The notes: generated by a model not told the origin, from the sequence alone. Shown: positions 23,131 to 32,868, counted from the first letter of the stretch. The stretch: 64,000 nt of DNA from Acidimicrobiales bacterium (GCA_036378675.1 DASUWA010000031.1:1-64000), one strand, 5' to 3'. Translations and numbers: made by a program.

Positions 23131-25718
23131 CCGGCGTCTCTCAGCAGCTCCCGCACCTGCTCCAGTGCCTCGTCGAGTTTGGAAGCATCCCGACCGCCTG
23201 CACTCGCCTGCTCCGGGTTCTTCCCACCGCCGCCCCCACCTACGGTCCTCGCGGCATCCGCAATGAGATCCGGAGCGCTCGGGCTCTCGCCCTTCGCTAC
23301 GAGCGCCACGAGAGCGGCCTTCTCACCGTCCGGGGTTCCCCCGAGCACGACTGTGTTGAGCGAACCCAGTTGCCGTACCTGATTCGCCAGCTCTCTCAGC
23401 AGGTCTGGGGCCAGACCGTCGGCACGAGCAACCAGCCAACCATTCGAGGCTTCCGAAGCAAGCGAACGAGCCCGGTTAGTCAACGCCGCCTGCTCCGCCG
23501 ACCTCAAGCGGCTTTCGGCCTCCCTCAACTCCGAGAGCTTCCGTTCCACCGCCGAGGTCAGCTCGTCTGGGCGCACCCGCAGCAGTGCTGACGCGTTGGC
23601 AACCCGCCGCTCGGCGTCGCGAAGGCGTTCGAGCGTCGCTGTTCCGGTGGTCGCTTCGAGTCGCCTCAGGTTCGAACCGATCGACCCCTCCGAGACGATC
23701 TCGAAGGGACCGATCTGTCCGAGACGACTGACGTGGGTGCCGCCGCAAAGTTCCATCGATTCGGAGCCTGCTCGCACGACCCGGACCTCATCGCCGTACT
23801 TTTCGTCGAAGAACGCGATCGCGCCGGCGGTGTCGGCCTCCTGCTTGGTCATCATCGAAGTGGTGACGTCTTCATCCGCCAGGATTTGCGCATTCACCAG
23901 ATCCTCGACTCGAGCGATCTCGTCCTCCGACATCGGGTTGTAATGGGTGAAGTCGAAACGGAGGCGATCCGGGGCGACGAGGGAACCCTGCTGCTTTACG
24001 TGATCGCCCAGGACGGACCGGAGCGCCCAGTGCAGGAGATGGGTTCCGGTGTGGTTGCGCCTTATGGCGGTGCGCCGGTCGGCGTCGATCGTCGCCGACG
24101 CGGCCTGACCCGCGTGGATCGTTCCGTCCTCGATGCGAGCGAGGTGCCTGGTAAGTCCGGGTAGTGCAGCCGTGGTGTCGACGACGCGCGCTGTTCCGGT
24201 GTCGGTCTCGATCACGCCGTTGTCCCCTACTTGGCCGCCACCTTCGGCGTAGAACGGGGTGACGTCGAGGAAGATCTCAACTTGCCCGTCCCCTGCGTCC
24301 AGCACCTCGAGCACTTGACTGGTCGAACTAACATCCGCGTATCCGCTGAACTTGGTCGGACCGTAGCGGTCGAGGACCTCCCGGTAAGCCTGGACGCGGT
24401 CTACCCCGCCCCCTTCCTGACCCCTTCCAGCTTGGCGCGACTGCTCCCGCTGACGGCTCATCGCCGCCTCGAAAGCGGGGTCGTCAACCGTGGCATTGCG
24501 TTCCGCGGCTATCTCTCGGGTGAGTTCGATCGGAAATCCGTGCGTGTCGTGGAGCCGGAAGGCCACATCACCGGAAACGGTCCCGTTACCGCTCGCCAAC
24601 TCGGCTTCGAGCATGGCCAGCCCGGAACGCAGGGTCGAACGAAACCGGGATTCCTCTTTGTCGGCCACCTCGGCGACGAAGCCGGAGTTGCGCACCAGGT
24701 CCGGGTAGGCCTCGCCCATCACGTCGGCAGTCGCGGCGACAAGTTCGGCGGCAACCGGGCGCTCCACCCCGAGGGTGTAGGCCTGGCGGACCGCGCGACG
24801 TATGAGGCGGCGAAGCACGTAGCCGCGGTCCTCGTTGCTGGGGAAGACCCCGTCCGAAATGAGGAAGGACATCGACCTCGCATGATCGGCGAGAATGCGA
24901 AGCGCCACGTCCACCTCGGGGTCGTCGCCGTAGGTCCGTCCGGTCAGCTGTTCCGCCCTGGCGATGATCGGCCGGATGACGTCCGTCTCCCAGATCGAAG
25001 GGGTGTCCTGGAGGACCATCAGCACGCGCTCCAGGCCGAGCCCGGTGTCGATGTTGGGCCTCGGCAGCGGCTTGAGGGATCCGTCCAATTGCCTGTCGTA
25101 CTGCATGAAAACGAGGTTCCACAGCTCGACGAACCTCTCCTCGCCTCCGCCGCCTCCTGGGCCGCCGTCAGGACCCCACTCGGGTCCACGGTCGAAGTAG
25201 ATCTCGGAGCACGGCCCCGACGGGCCGGTGTCGCCCATCTCCCAGAAGTTGTCTTCATCCAGGCGCTGGATCCTGGAGATCGGAACCCCGACCTGCTGGC
25301 TCCAGATCTCCTCCGCTTCATCGTCGTCCCGGTAGATGCTCACCCACAGGCGGTCGCCATCGAGCTTGTAGACGGTAGTTAGCAGCTCCCAGGCCAGAGC
25401 AATCGCTTTCTCTTTGAAGTAGTCGCCGAAGCTGAAGTTCCCCAGCATCTCGAAGAAGGTGAGGTGCCGGGTGGTGCGCCCGACCAGGTTGATGTCGTCG
25501 TGCTTGCCACGCACTCTCACGCATTTCTGGATGCTCGTCGCCCTCGGGTACGGCGGGCGCTCCTCGCCGATGAGATAGGGGATGAACTGGTTCATCCCCG
25601 CATTGGTAAAAAGGGGCGCCAACGGGTGGTGCGGGATCAACCCGGCCGATGCGACCGCAGTGTGATCACGCTCCACGAAAAACCGTGTAAAGGCGCGACG
25701 AACAGCGTTGGCGTCCAT
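23127..25718 (-). CDS. alaS: Alanyl-tRNA synthetase
   Basis: 863-residue class II synthetase. The N terminus (VRRAFTRFFVERDHTAV, then PLFTNAGMNQFIPYL) and the aminoacylation core are typical; the editing domain has the zinc ligands NHTGTHLLHWALR and CGGTHVSRLG; the C-terminal DHHA1 domain ends GGGGGGKNPEQASAGG. It charges tRNA-Ala and hydrolyses Ser/Gly mischarges. It heads the ruvX-mltG-aroE run; no T-box or tRNA-like leader is seen in the 31 bp upstream. Confidence 0.97.
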   Translation of the reverse strand: MDANAVRRAFTRFFVERDHTAVASAGLIPHHPLAPLFTNAGMNQFIPYLIGEERPPYPRATSIQKCVRVRGKHDDINLVGRTTRHLTFFEMLGNFSFGDYFKEKAIALAWELLTTVYKLDGDRLWVSIYRDDDEAEEIWSQQVGVPISRIQRLDEDNFWEMGDTGPSGPCSEIYFDRGPEWGPDGGPGGGGGEERFVELWNLVFMQYDRQLDGSLKPLPRPNIDTGLGLERVLMVLQDTPSIWETDVIRPIIARAEQLTGRTYGDDPEVDVALRILADHARSMSFLISDGVFPSNEDRGYVLRRLIRRAVRQAYTLGVERPVAAELVAATADVMGEAYPDLVRNSGFVAEVADKEESRFRSTLRSGLAMLEAELASGNGTVSGDVAFRLHDTHGFPIELTREIAAERNATVDDPAFEAAMSRQREQSRQAGRGQEGGGVDRVQAYREVLDRYGPTKFSGYADVSSTSQVLEVLDAGDGQVEIFLDVTPFYAEGGGQVGDNGVIETDTGTARVVDTTAALPGLTRHLARIEDGTIHAGQAASATIDADRRTAIRRNHTGTHLLHWALRSVLGDHVKQQGSLVAPDRLRFDFTHYNPMSEDEIARVEDLVNAQILADEDVTTSMMTKQEADTAGAIAFFDEKYGDEVRVVRAGSESMELCGGTHVSRLGQIGPFEIVSEGSIGSNLRRLEATTGTATLERLRDAERRVANASALLRVRPDELTSAVERKLSELREAESRLRSAEQAALTNRARSLASEASNGWLVARADGLAPDLLRELANQVRQLGSLNTVVLGGTPDGEKAALVALVAKGESPSAPDLIADAARTVGGGGGGKNPEQASAGGRDASKLDEALEQVRELLRDAG

Positions 25719-25749
25719 GTGCCTCCAGCCTAGTTAGTGCTTGGACGGT

Positions 25750-26007
25750 TCAACGGTGGCGGTGACGCCTTGTCGGGCGAAGGTGATTGCGGCGAAGCTC
25801 GGCCTCTCGCTGGCGCATCGCCTCCCGACCCTCCGCGAACGCATCCCGGATATCCCCCGGAAGCGAGATCGCACGGTCGACCGCGTCCCCCGCTCTACCG
25901 ACCGGCTTGTAGCGGTCGGCGACGTCGTGGACCTTGCGCTGAGCCCAGAGCACCGCGCCCGCCCCCAGCGCTGCTCCGGCGCCGATCCAGCGCGCCCGCC
26001 TGAACAC
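25750..26007 (-). CDS. Small DUF6167-like membrane-anchored protein
   Basis: 85 residues starting at a GTG that directly follows the stop of the DUF948 gene. A short N-terminal hydrophobic stretch (WIGAGAALGAGAVLWAQ) precedes a charged helix (DAFAEGREAMRQREAELRR) and a basic tail. In many actinobacteria a protein of this size and pattern (DUF6167) sits between the DUF948 gene and alaS, exactly as here. Function unknown; a role at the membrane is inferred from the hydrophobic N terminus. Confidence 0.7.
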   Translation of the reverse strand: MFRRARWIGAGAALGAGAVLWAQRKVHDVADRYKPVGRAGDAVDRAISLPGDIRDAFAEGREAMRQREAELRRNHLRPTRRHRHR

Positions 26008-26427
26008 CTATCCAGCCCTCCGTACCCGGCTTAGCCTGCGACTTCGCTCGGGTTCCGGGCGCCCCCGTAGCCGCCTGCCCGCCCGTGCGGTACCGGCACC
26101 GAGCGCCATCAGCTTGATGAGCGGGGCCGACATCGCCGCGTGGGCCAGCCTGCTCGCGGAGCCGACGGTGTCGGACAGGACCTCTGCGGACCCCACCAGG
26201 TCGTCCACGCGATCGAGCTCCTCACGGGCTCTGGCGACAGTGACTTCCACATCGGAGAGTACCGCTCCCGCGTGTTCGCTCAGCTCCTCCGCCAAGGCGC
26301 GAAGCTCCGAAGCAGTCCTGGATAGGGAAACCGCAGAAGCGATCAACACCGCGATCACGACCGTCACCGCTACTGCGGCGAAGATGGGCCAGACCGAACT
26401 CGAGGCGCTCGCGATCAAGGCGAACAA
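26008..26427 (-). CDS. DUF948-like membrane protein
   Basis: 139 residues: an N-terminal transmembrane helix (about 12-34, PIFAAVAVTVVIAVLIASAV), then a long amphipathic coiled coil (SELRALAEELSEHAGAVLSDVEVT) and a basic C terminus. The pattern matches DUF948 proteins, which in actinobacteria precede the DUF6167 gene and alaS. The annotated start is a TTG two bases after rarA with a poorly spaced AAGG, so the start is not certain. Function unknown, perhaps envelope-associated. Confidence 0.7.
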   Translation of the reverse strand: MFALIASASSSVWPIFAAVAVTVVIAVLIASAVSLSRTASELRALAEELSEHAGAVLSDVEVTVARAREELDRVDDLVGSAEVLSDTVGSASRLAHAAMSAPLIKLMALGAGTARAGRRLRGRPEPERSRRLSRVRRAG

Positions 26428-26429
26428 CC

Positions 26430-27743
26430 TTAGCTAGGTGGCCGCCTGCGATCGCGGAGCCACTCTTGGAACCGTTCGGGTTCTTCACCGTGGTTCGACG
26501 GGCGGTAGTACGCGCGGCCCTCGAGGTGGTCCGGCCGGTACTGCTGATCGACCCATCCCTCGTCCTCGTCGTGGGGGTAGCGATACCCGACGCCGTGGCC
26601 CAGTCGCGATGCGCTGCGGTAGTGGGAGTCGCGGAGGTGGGGCGGGACGTGGCCGGCTGGCTGCGACGTCACGTCGTTCATCGCAGAACCAAGCGCGCCG
26701 ATGACCGAGTTGGACTTGGGAGCGCTCGCCAGATAGATGACCGCGTGGGCGAGATTCAGCTGCGCCTCGGGCAGCCCGACGAACTCCACCGCTCGCGCCG
26801 CGGCGTCCGCCACCAGCAGACCCCTAGGGTCGGCCATTCCCACGTCCTCGCTCGCCAGAATCACCAATCGCCTGGCGATGAAGCGTGCGTCCTCCCCCGC
26901 GGCAAGCATCCGGGCGAGCCAGTACAGGCCGGCGTCAACGTCGGAGCCGCGTATCGACTTGATGAACGCGCTGATGACGTCGTAGTGGTCGTCTTCCTCG
27001 TAGCGAATGATCCTGGCGTTGCGCGCCGCCTCGATGTGATCAGGCGTGAGTTCGGCTCCGTCGGCGATTGCCAACGCGACCTCGAGCGTCGTGAGCGCAG
27101 CTCGGGCATCCCCGTCAACCAAGGCGACGATCGCGCCGATCGCCTCGGCCTTTGCCTCGGCTCCTTCGTGCTTCAGCGCCCTTTGAACGAGCTCGGCTAC
27201 GTCGGCGTCGGAAAGCGGCTCCAGCCGGAACAGGGTTGAACGGCTGAGAAGGGGCGCGTTGACCGAGAAGTAGGGATTTTCGGTAGTCGCACCGATCAGG
27301 ATGAGCGTTCCATCCTCGACAGAAGGGAGGAGGGCGTCTTGCTGTGCCCGGTTGAACCGGTGAACCTCGTCGAGAAACAGGATCGTCCCCTTGTCCTGCT
27401 CGGCGAGGTGTTGTCGAGCGGCTGCGACCGCGTCGCGGACATCCTTCACTCCAGCAGTAACCGCGGAAAGGGGAATGAACTGCTTGTGAGTCGAACCGGC
27501 GATCAGGCGCGCCAGCGTCGTCTTGCCCGTTCCCGGTGGCCCCCACAGGATCACCGATGAAAGGCGGTCCGCCTCGATTAGCGCCCGTAGTGGGCGACCC
27601 GGGCCCAGCAGCTGCTGCTGCCCAACCATCTCGTCGAGCGTGCGGGGCCGCATTCGCGAAGCGAGTGGTGCTTGAGCGGCGAGACGTTCTTCGAGAGCCG
27701 AGGAGAAAAGATCGTCGCCGGCATCGTCTCGCGGCTTCGCCAC
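26430..27743 (-). CDS. rarA: Replication-associated recombination ATPase RarA (MgsA)
   Basis: 437-residue AAA+ clamp-loader-like ATPase acting at stalled replication forks. Features: RMRPRTLDEMVGQQQLLGPG, Walker A LWGPPGTGKTTLARLIA, Walker B ILFLDEVHRFNRAQQD, sensor 1 LIGATTENPYF, and the C-terminal tetramerisation part with KSIRGSDVDAGLYWLARML and DVGMADPRGL. Two bases separate it from hisS. Length and motifs are complete. Confidence 0.95.
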   Translation of the reverse strand: MAKPRDDAGDDLFSSALEERLAAQAPLASRMRPRTLDEMVGQQQLLGPGRPLRALIEADRLSSVILWGPPGTGKTTLARLIAGSTHKQFIPLSAVTAGVKDVRDAVAAARQHLAEQDKGTILFLDEVHRFNRAQQDALLPSVEDGTLILIGATTENPYFSVNAPLLSRSTLFRLEPLSDADVAELVQRALKHEGAEAKAEAIGAIVALVDGDARAALTTLEVALAIADGAELTPDHIEAARNARIIRYEEDDHYDVISAFIKSIRGSDVDAGLYWLARMLAAGEDARFIARRLVILASEDVGMADPRGLLVADAAARAVEFVGLPEAQLNLAHAVIYLASAPKSNSVIGALGSAMNDVTSQPAGHVPPHLRDSHYRSASRLGHGVGYRYPHDEDEGWVDQQYRPDHLEGRAYYRPSNHGEEPERFQEWLRDRRRPPS

Positions 27744-27745
27744 TT

Positions 27746-29008
27746 CTACCTACCGAGAATGCTGAGGACCTCTTTGACGACGTCCTCGCTTTCAACGGAG
27801 AGCTGCTCGGCGTCGCTGCCAAGGTCTTTGATTCCGACCTTGCCGGACTGGAGCTCGTCTGGCCCGATCACCAGCGCCAACCTCGCGCCAGAGCGATCGG
27901 CAGCCTTGAACTGCGCCTTCGGTGACCGCCCGTCGAAAGCCCGGTCGGACCGAATTCCGGCGGAGCGCAGCTTCGCCGTGAGATCTCGGGCTGCTTCCCC
28001 TCCGGCGAAGTCGACGACGAACACGTCGATCCCGCGGCCGCCTAAGAGTTCTTCGGTGGCACCTTCAGCTTCGACGGCTAGCAGTATCCGCTCGATTCCC
28101 AGTGCGAAGCCGATGCCCGGAGTGTCTTTACCGCCCAAGGCGGAAACGAGACCGTCGTACCGACCTCCGCCGCCGAGCGCGTTCTGAGCGGACTCCAGCG
28201 CAAGGCCGGCGTATTCGAACGTCGTGCGCGTGTAGTAGTCCAAGCCCCGCACGAGAAGCGGCGCGATGGTGTATTGGATGCCGAGCGCCTCCAGCCCGGA
28301 TTTCACCCGGTCCAGGTGCCGTTGGCAAGGCTCGCACAGATGGTCGATCTGCAACGGGGCGCCGGCGACGACCGCTTGGCAGGAAGGCCGTTTGCAGTCA
28401 AGGACGCGTAACGGGTTCTCCTCTAGCCGGTTCCGGTGATCGTCGCAGAGCTCGTCGCGATGTTCTCGCAGGTACTGCAGAAGCAGTTCGCGGTAGGCGG
28501 GTCGGCAGTTCCCGTCTCCTAGTGAGTTCAGCAACAGCTCGACCCGCGTGATGCCGAGCTTCTGGAAGTACTCCAGACCGAGCGCGATCACCTCAACGTC
28601 GAGATCGGGGTCCTCCGTCCCGAACGCCTCGATGTCGAGCTGGTGGAACTCCCGGTAGCGCCCTGCCTGGGGCCTCTCGAAGCGGAAATTCGAGCCCGCA
28701 GACCATGCCTTCCACGGCAGCGGAGGCCTGTGCTGGATGTACGCCCGGGCGATCGCAGCAGTCAACTCTGGACGTAATGCGACATGACGGCCACCCTTGT
28801 CCTCGAAGTCGTACATCTCCTTCCGGACGACGTCCGTCGACTCCCCCACCCGATGGAACACCGCGATGTCCTCGAACGTCGGAGTGATGATCAGCCCGTA
28901 GCCCGCCGCCTCCACCACCTGGGCGAAGATGGCCAGCATCGCTTCCCAGGGAGCAGAATCCGCGGGCATGACGTCGAAGGTGCCGGGTGGGTTACGCAGC
29001 TCAGACAC
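27746..29008 (-). CDS. hisS: Histidyl-tRNA synthetase
   Basis: 420-residue class II synthetase. Motif 1 region with PTFEDIAVFHRVGESTDVV, motif 2 FRFERPQAGRYREFHQLDIE, the histidine-specific signatures LVRGLDYYTRTTFE and a motif 3 region GIGFALGIERIL, and a C-terminal anticodon-binding domain. It precedes rarA by two bases. A single complete copy is seen. Confidence 0.97.
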   Translation of the reverse strand: MSELRNPPGTFDVMPADSAPWEAMLAIFAQVVEAAGYGLIITPTFEDIAVFHRVGESTDVVRKEMYDFEDKGGRHVALRPELTAAIARAYIQHRPPLPWKAWSAGSNFRFERPQAGRYREFHQLDIEAFGTEDPDLDVEVIALGLEYFQKLGITRVELLLNSLGDGNCRPAYRELLLQYLREHRDELCDDHRNRLEENPLRVLDCKRPSCQAVVAGAPLQIDHLCEPCQRHLDRVKSGLEALGIQYTIAPLLVRGLDYYTRTTFEYAGLALESAQNALGGGGRYDGLVSALGGKDTPGIGFALGIERILLAVEAEGATEELLGGRGIDVFVVDFAGGEAARDLTAKLRSAGIRSDRAFDGRSPKAQFKAADRSGARLALVIGPDELQSGKVGIKDLGSDAEQLSVESEDVVKEVLSILGR

Positions 29009-29057
29009 GGTCGTTCGAGGGTACCCGCAGGGGCTCCCTACCCAGAGGACCGGTTTG

Positions 29058-29765
29058 CTAGGTCAGGTAGATCCAGAACCAAACCGCAACTGAGATCGGG
29101 GCCAACACCGCCGAGGCGCTGATGCCAACTATCGATTGGAGCCTTCCCTTGCGCCACGGCTGGACCGACAGGTACCGGAGGGACCTGACCCCGAGAACGA
29201 TGCTCGGAACGGCCAGCACGGGGAGGAACAGGCTGAAGAGCCCGAGGATCATGGAGCCCGTCGCACGGGGGTTTTCCACCCCCGACCGTGAGTCTTGCTC
29301 CCAGGATTGCCATCTCTCGACTACCGAACGCGCCCTCTGCACCCAGGAATGCGCCAGAACGACCCTCACCCAGTCCTTGGAGTGATCTTTGGGCAGCTCC
29401 GGAGGTGGGAAGTCCAGCTGAGGCATCGCCGTTGCTTCGTCAGTCGCGTAAAACTCAGGCTGCGAGGGCGGCGACGACTCTCGGATCCGCTTCCCGTTCA
29501 ACGGCGGAGACACCACCGGAGCAGACGGCACGGGAACGACCGGCACGGACGGCTGCGGGCTCGGCGCGGGAAGCGCCGCGATCGGCTCCGCGCTCGCGGC
29601 GTTCGGTGCTTGGCGGCCGCGAAAGTCGGACAGGAAGTCCATCAACATGCCCGTCGTCGCGCAGACGCAGGTTCTCTCGTCCCCCCCGCATTCCGCACAG
29701 ATCACTTCGTAACGTGTCGGCAGTGATGGCGCCGCCTGAAAGGCTCCGCCGTGAACGAGCAACAA
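29058..29765 (-). CDS. Zinc-ribbon-like protein with C-terminal DUF4190-like membrane domain
   Basis: Up to 235 residues, function unknown. Near the N terminus is a Cys cluster (ICAECGGDERTCVCA, residues ~22-36) suggesting a small metal-binding motif. A Pro/Ala/Ser-rich cytoplasmic linker follows, then two hydrophobic helices near the C terminus (SMILGLFSLFLPVLAVPSIV and ISASAVLAPISVAVWFWIYL) like DUF4190 proteins. The start is uncertain: the TTG at 29763-29765 has no ribosome site, and a GTG at 29703-29705 would begin right before the Cys cluster. It lies between hisS and the repeat-bearing gap ahead of rel. Confidence 0.6.
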   Translation of the reverse strand: MLLVHGGAFQAAPSLPTRYEVICAECGGDERTCVCATTGMLMDFLSDFRGRQAPNAASAEPIAALPAPSPQPSVPVVPVPSAPVVSPPLNGKRIRESSPPSQPEFYATDEATAMPQLDFPPPELPKDHSKDWVRVVLAHSWVQRARSVVERWQSWEQDSRSGVENPRATGSMILGLFSLFLPVLAVPSIVLGVRSLRYLSVQPWRKGRLQSIVGISASAVLAPISVAVWFWIYLT

Positions 29766-30077
29766 GCGAATAATCGGCCAAACAAGCAGGTCGACCTGCG
29801 CTCACTACCATCATTCCCAAACGGCTGGTCGCGCCTACGCCGTTTCTTCGGGACATCTGGCATCTGTGTGACAGAACAGCGAGGGTGATGTCGCACTGGT
29901 CCCACAGAATCCAAATGTCCGAGAAAAACCCGCCTCGCCCGGCATCGCTTCCAGATCATCGGGCGAAACCAGACGACCAACGGCGGCGATCGCCAAAGCA
30001 GGCGAGGGGCCTACGAATCACGGGGGCCGGGTCGTTTTGCCGAAGGGGGACGCCCGGCCAAGTGAGCCGTAAGCCGA
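29766..30077. other. 312-bp gap with a dispersed repeat copy (29886-30065)
   Basis: No convincing gene. The right two thirds are one copy of a repeat shared with 50771-50901: a GATGTCGC...CCAAATGTCC segment near its left end and a GGCCGGG...CCCGGCC hairpin arm pair (30036-30060) at its right end. It directly follows the rel stop on the minus strand. It may be a decayed mobile-element fragment or a structured RNA element. The left 120 bases show nothing specific. Confidence 0.6.
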
Positions 30078-32345
30078 TCAGCCTCCCTTGTTCGGCAGCA
30101 CGCGATAGGCGTCGTAGACGCTGTCGATCCGCTTGAGCGAGGCGAGCAACGAGTCGAGGTGGGCGGGGTCGGCCATCTCGAACTCGAAGCGCATGCGGCT
30201 GACACGGTCGGGCCCGGTGATCGAGTCGCTGCGGACGATGTTCAGGTGGTTGTCGGAAATGACCTTCCAGACGTCGACGCCAAGGCGGGTGCGATCGAGG
30301 GCCTTCAGCTCGACGGCGGCGATGAAGCTGCCGGCGCTTCCCCGGTCCCACTCGACCTCGATCATGCGACCGACCTCGTCGGCGGACAACGCCGCCGCAT
30401 TCGAGCAGTCGCTTCTGTGGACGCTCACGCCTCGGCCGCGGGTCACAAAGCCAATGATCTCGTCACCCGGCACGGGCGTGCAGCACCGTGAAAGCCGCAC
30501 CATGACGTCGTCGAGTCCCTCGACGTGCACGCCGATGCCCTGCCTGGCTCCCACACGGCGGGGCTGCCGGGCCGTGCTCGGCAGCTGGACCTCGAGCTCC
30601 CCGCCGCGAAGTTCCCGGGCGACTCGCTGCGCAATCGACTGGGCCGAGACGTGGTTCTCCCCAATCGCGGCGTAGAGCGCGTCGAGATCGGAGTAGTTCA
30701 TCGTCTCTGCGATCCGGACGAGGTCCTGCGATCCGGTGAGCTTCTGCACCGGAAGGCCTTCCTTGCGCAGCGCCTTGGTGAGCTCCTCCCGCCCGTTCTC
30801 GATGGCGTCCTCGCGGCGCTCCCTGCTGAACCATTGCCGGATCTTGTTGCGGGCACGCGGGCTGACGACGATCTTCAGCCAGTCCCTGCTCGGGCCGGCC
30901 GACGGAACCTTCGACGTGAAGATCTCGACGCTGTCGCCCGAAGTCAGGTGCGAATCCAGGGGCACCAGCCGCCCGTTCACCCGCGCTCCGATGCAACGGT
31001 GACCGACCTCGGTGTGAATGGCGTACGCGAAGTCGATCGGCGTCGAGCGCGCCGGGAGCGTGATCACGTCTCCCTTGGGAGTGAAAACGAATACCTCGTC
31101 GGTCTCAAGGTCCAGCTTCAGGGTCTCGAGGAACTCGGCGGGATCGGTGCTGTCGGCGGACCAGTCGACGATCCGCTGCAACCAGGCGACGTCAGAGGCA
31201 GACGCCTTCTCCTTGTAGCCCCAGTGCGCGGCGATCCCCCACTCGGCGCGGCGGTGCATCTCGACGGTCCGGATCTGCGCCTCGATGGTCTTCCCTTGAG
31301 GGCCGACAACCGTCGTATGCAACGACTGGTACAGATTGAACTTGGGGGTGTTCACGTAGTCCTTGAACCGGCCCTGCACCGGGGTCCACGCGCCGTGGAT
31401 CGCTCCGAGCGCCGCCCAGCAGTCTTTTACCGACTCAACTAGCACGCGTACCCCGACGAGGTCGTAGATCTCGTCGAACTCCTTGCCCTTGACGATCATC
31501 TTCTCGTAGATCGAATACAGGTGCTTCGGCCGGCCGGTCACCTGAGCTTCGATCCGGGCGGCACCCAGCCGGTCGTTCACCTGGGCGATCACCTGGGCGA
31601 GGTAGATGTCCCGCTCTGGCGCTCGGGTGGCCACCATCTGCTCGATCTCGGCGTAGCGGCGCGGGTGCAGAGCGGCGAACGCGAGGTCTTCGAGCTGCCA
31701 CTTCATGTCCTGGATCCCGAATCGGTGGGCCAAAGGCGCGTAGATGTCGAGGGTCTCCTGCGCGCTGCGCTTCTGCTTCCATTCGGGCATCGCAGCGATG
31801 GTCTGCATGTTGTGCAGGCGGTCGACCAGCTTGATCAGAAGGACCCTGGGATCCTTGGCCATTGCCACGAGCATCTTGCGCATGGTGGCGGCCTGCTGAG
31901 CCTGGCGGGAGTCGAACCGGACCCGGTCGAGCTTGGTGACCCCATCCACGATCGAGGCCACGTCTGAGCCGAACTCCGTTTCGATCTCCTCAAGACCGAA
32001 CCCGGTGTCCTCGACCGCGTCGTGGAGGAGCGCGGCGGCGATGGTCACATCGTCGAGGCCTAGGCCGGCGAGGATCGTCGCGACCGACAGCGGGTGCGAT
32101 ATGTACGCTTCGCCTGAGTTGCGGAGCTGCCCGTGATGCGCACCGGCCGCGGCCTCGTAGGCCTGGACGATCAGTGCGGTTTCGTCCTTCGGGTGGCGTT
32201 CCCGGAAGGCGCTCAGAAGCGGGCGGAGGGCGTCGTCGGTCTGAACCTGGCGGCGCCATGGGAGTACGCGCTCGACCGTCGCGACGGCTCGTGCCCGGCT
32301 CGGGCCTTCCGTGCGGGTCAAGGTTTGTACTCCTTTCTCACTCAT
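30078..32345 (-). CDS. rel: Bifunctional (p)ppGpp synthetase/hydrolase
   Basis: 755-residue Rel/RelA/SpoT protein that makes and degrades the stringent alarmone (p)ppGpp. N-terminal HD hydrolase: GEAYISHPLSVATIL, LLHDAVEDTG and VDGVTKLDRV with complete metal ligands. Synthetase domain: YSIYEKMIVKGK, VQGRFKDYVNTPKFNLYQSL (the RxKD form of bifunctional Rel), AEWGIAAHWGYKE. TGS domain VFTPKGDVITLPARSTPIDF, then zinc-finger/ACT region. The ATG overlaps apt by 8 bases; a TTG at 32319-32321 has a better-spaced AAAGGAG and may be the true start (747 aa). apt upstream and secF-secD beyond give the usual actinobacterial order. Confidence 0.95.
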   Translation of the reverse strand: MSEKGVQTLTRTEGPSRARAVATVERVLPWRRQVQTDDALRPLLSAFRERHPKDETALIVQAYEAAAGAHHGQLRNSGEAYISHPLSVATILAGLGLDDVTIAAALLHDAVEDTGFGLEEIETEFGSDVASIVDGVTKLDRVRFDSRQAQQAATMRKMLVAMAKDPRVLLIKLVDRLHNMQTIAAMPEWKQKRSAQETLDIYAPLAHRFGIQDMKWQLEDLAFAALHPRRYAEIEQMVATRAPERDIYLAQVIAQVNDRLGAARIEAQVTGRPKHLYSIYEKMIVKGKEFDEIYDLVGVRVLVESVKDCWAALGAIHGAWTPVQGRFKDYVNTPKFNLYQSLHTTVVGPQGKTIEAQIRTVEMHRRAEWGIAAHWGYKEKASASDVAWLQRIVDWSADSTDPAEFLETLKLDLETDEVFVFTPKGDVITLPARSTPIDFAYAIHTEVGHRCIGARVNGRLVPLDSHLTSGDSVEIFTSKVPSAGPSRDWLKIVVSPRARNKIRQWFSRERREDAIENGREELTKALRKEGLPVQKLTGSQDLVRIAETMNYSDLDALYAAIGENHVSAQSIAQRVARELRGGELEVQLPSTARQPRRVGARQGIGVHVEGLDDVMVRLSRCCTPVPGDEIIGFVTRGRGVSVHRSDCSNAAALSADEVGRMIEVEWDRGSAGSFIAAVELKALDRTRLGVDVWKVISDNHLNIVRSDSITGPDRVSRMRFEFEMADPAHLDSLLASLKRIDSVYDAYRVLPNKGG

Positions 32346-32868
32346 ACCTCAACAATGAAACAGCATCGAGGTCGCCAAGCTTCCCTCGCCCTCCCAGGAA
32401 GGCCAGCTCGATCACGCACCCGAAACCGACTGTCTCGGCTCCGACGCTGGATACGAGCCGAGCGGTCGCTGCGGCCGTTCCGCCAGTGGCGAGGACGTCG
32501 TCGAGGATCAGAACTCGCTCGCCCTTCGAGATCGCGTCGCTGTGGATCTCTAGCGAATCCGTCCCGTATTCCAGCTGGTACTGCTCGCGTTGGACCTTCC
32601 AAGGGAGCTTTCCAGCCTTGCGGACCGGCACGAAGCCAGCTCCGAGACTGACCGCTACCGGCGCGGCGACGATGAAGCCCCGCGCTTCGATGCCGATGAC
32701 CTTGTCGACCGGGTGGTCGCAGAAGGCGGCGGAAAGCGATTCGACGCAGCTGGCTAGCGCGTCTCCGTCAGCCAGGAGGGGTGTGATGTCCTTGAACACC
32801 ACGCCGGGCTGGGGGAAGTCCGGGATGTCACGGATGTAATCCTTCAGCCAGCCGAGACCTTCCTCCAT
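32338..32868 (-). CDS. apt: Adenine phosphoribosyltransferase
   Basis: 176-residue purine salvage enzyme converting adenine and PRPP to AMP. It has DIPDFPQPGVVFKDITPLL at the N terminus, GIEARGFIVAAPVA, FVPVRKAGKLP, and the PRPP motif VLILDDVLATGGTA. Length normal. Its 3' end overlaps the rel reading frame; the 207 bp between it and secF contain two identical 60-bp repeats. Confidence 0.96.
   Translation of the reverse strand: MEEGLGWLKDYIRDIPDFPQPGVVFKDITPLLADGDALASCVESLSAAFCDHPVDKVIGIEARGFIVAAPVAVSLGAGFVPVRKAGKLPWKVQREQYQLEYGTDSLEIHSDAISKGERVLILDDVLATGGTAAATARLVSSVGAETVGFGCVIELAFLGGRGKLGDLDAVSLLRYE

Noticed and set aside
30078-30200. tRNA or small RNA gene near the rel 3' end
   Set aside because: No cloverleaf or known RNA signature could be drawn; the sequence is within rel coding DNA.
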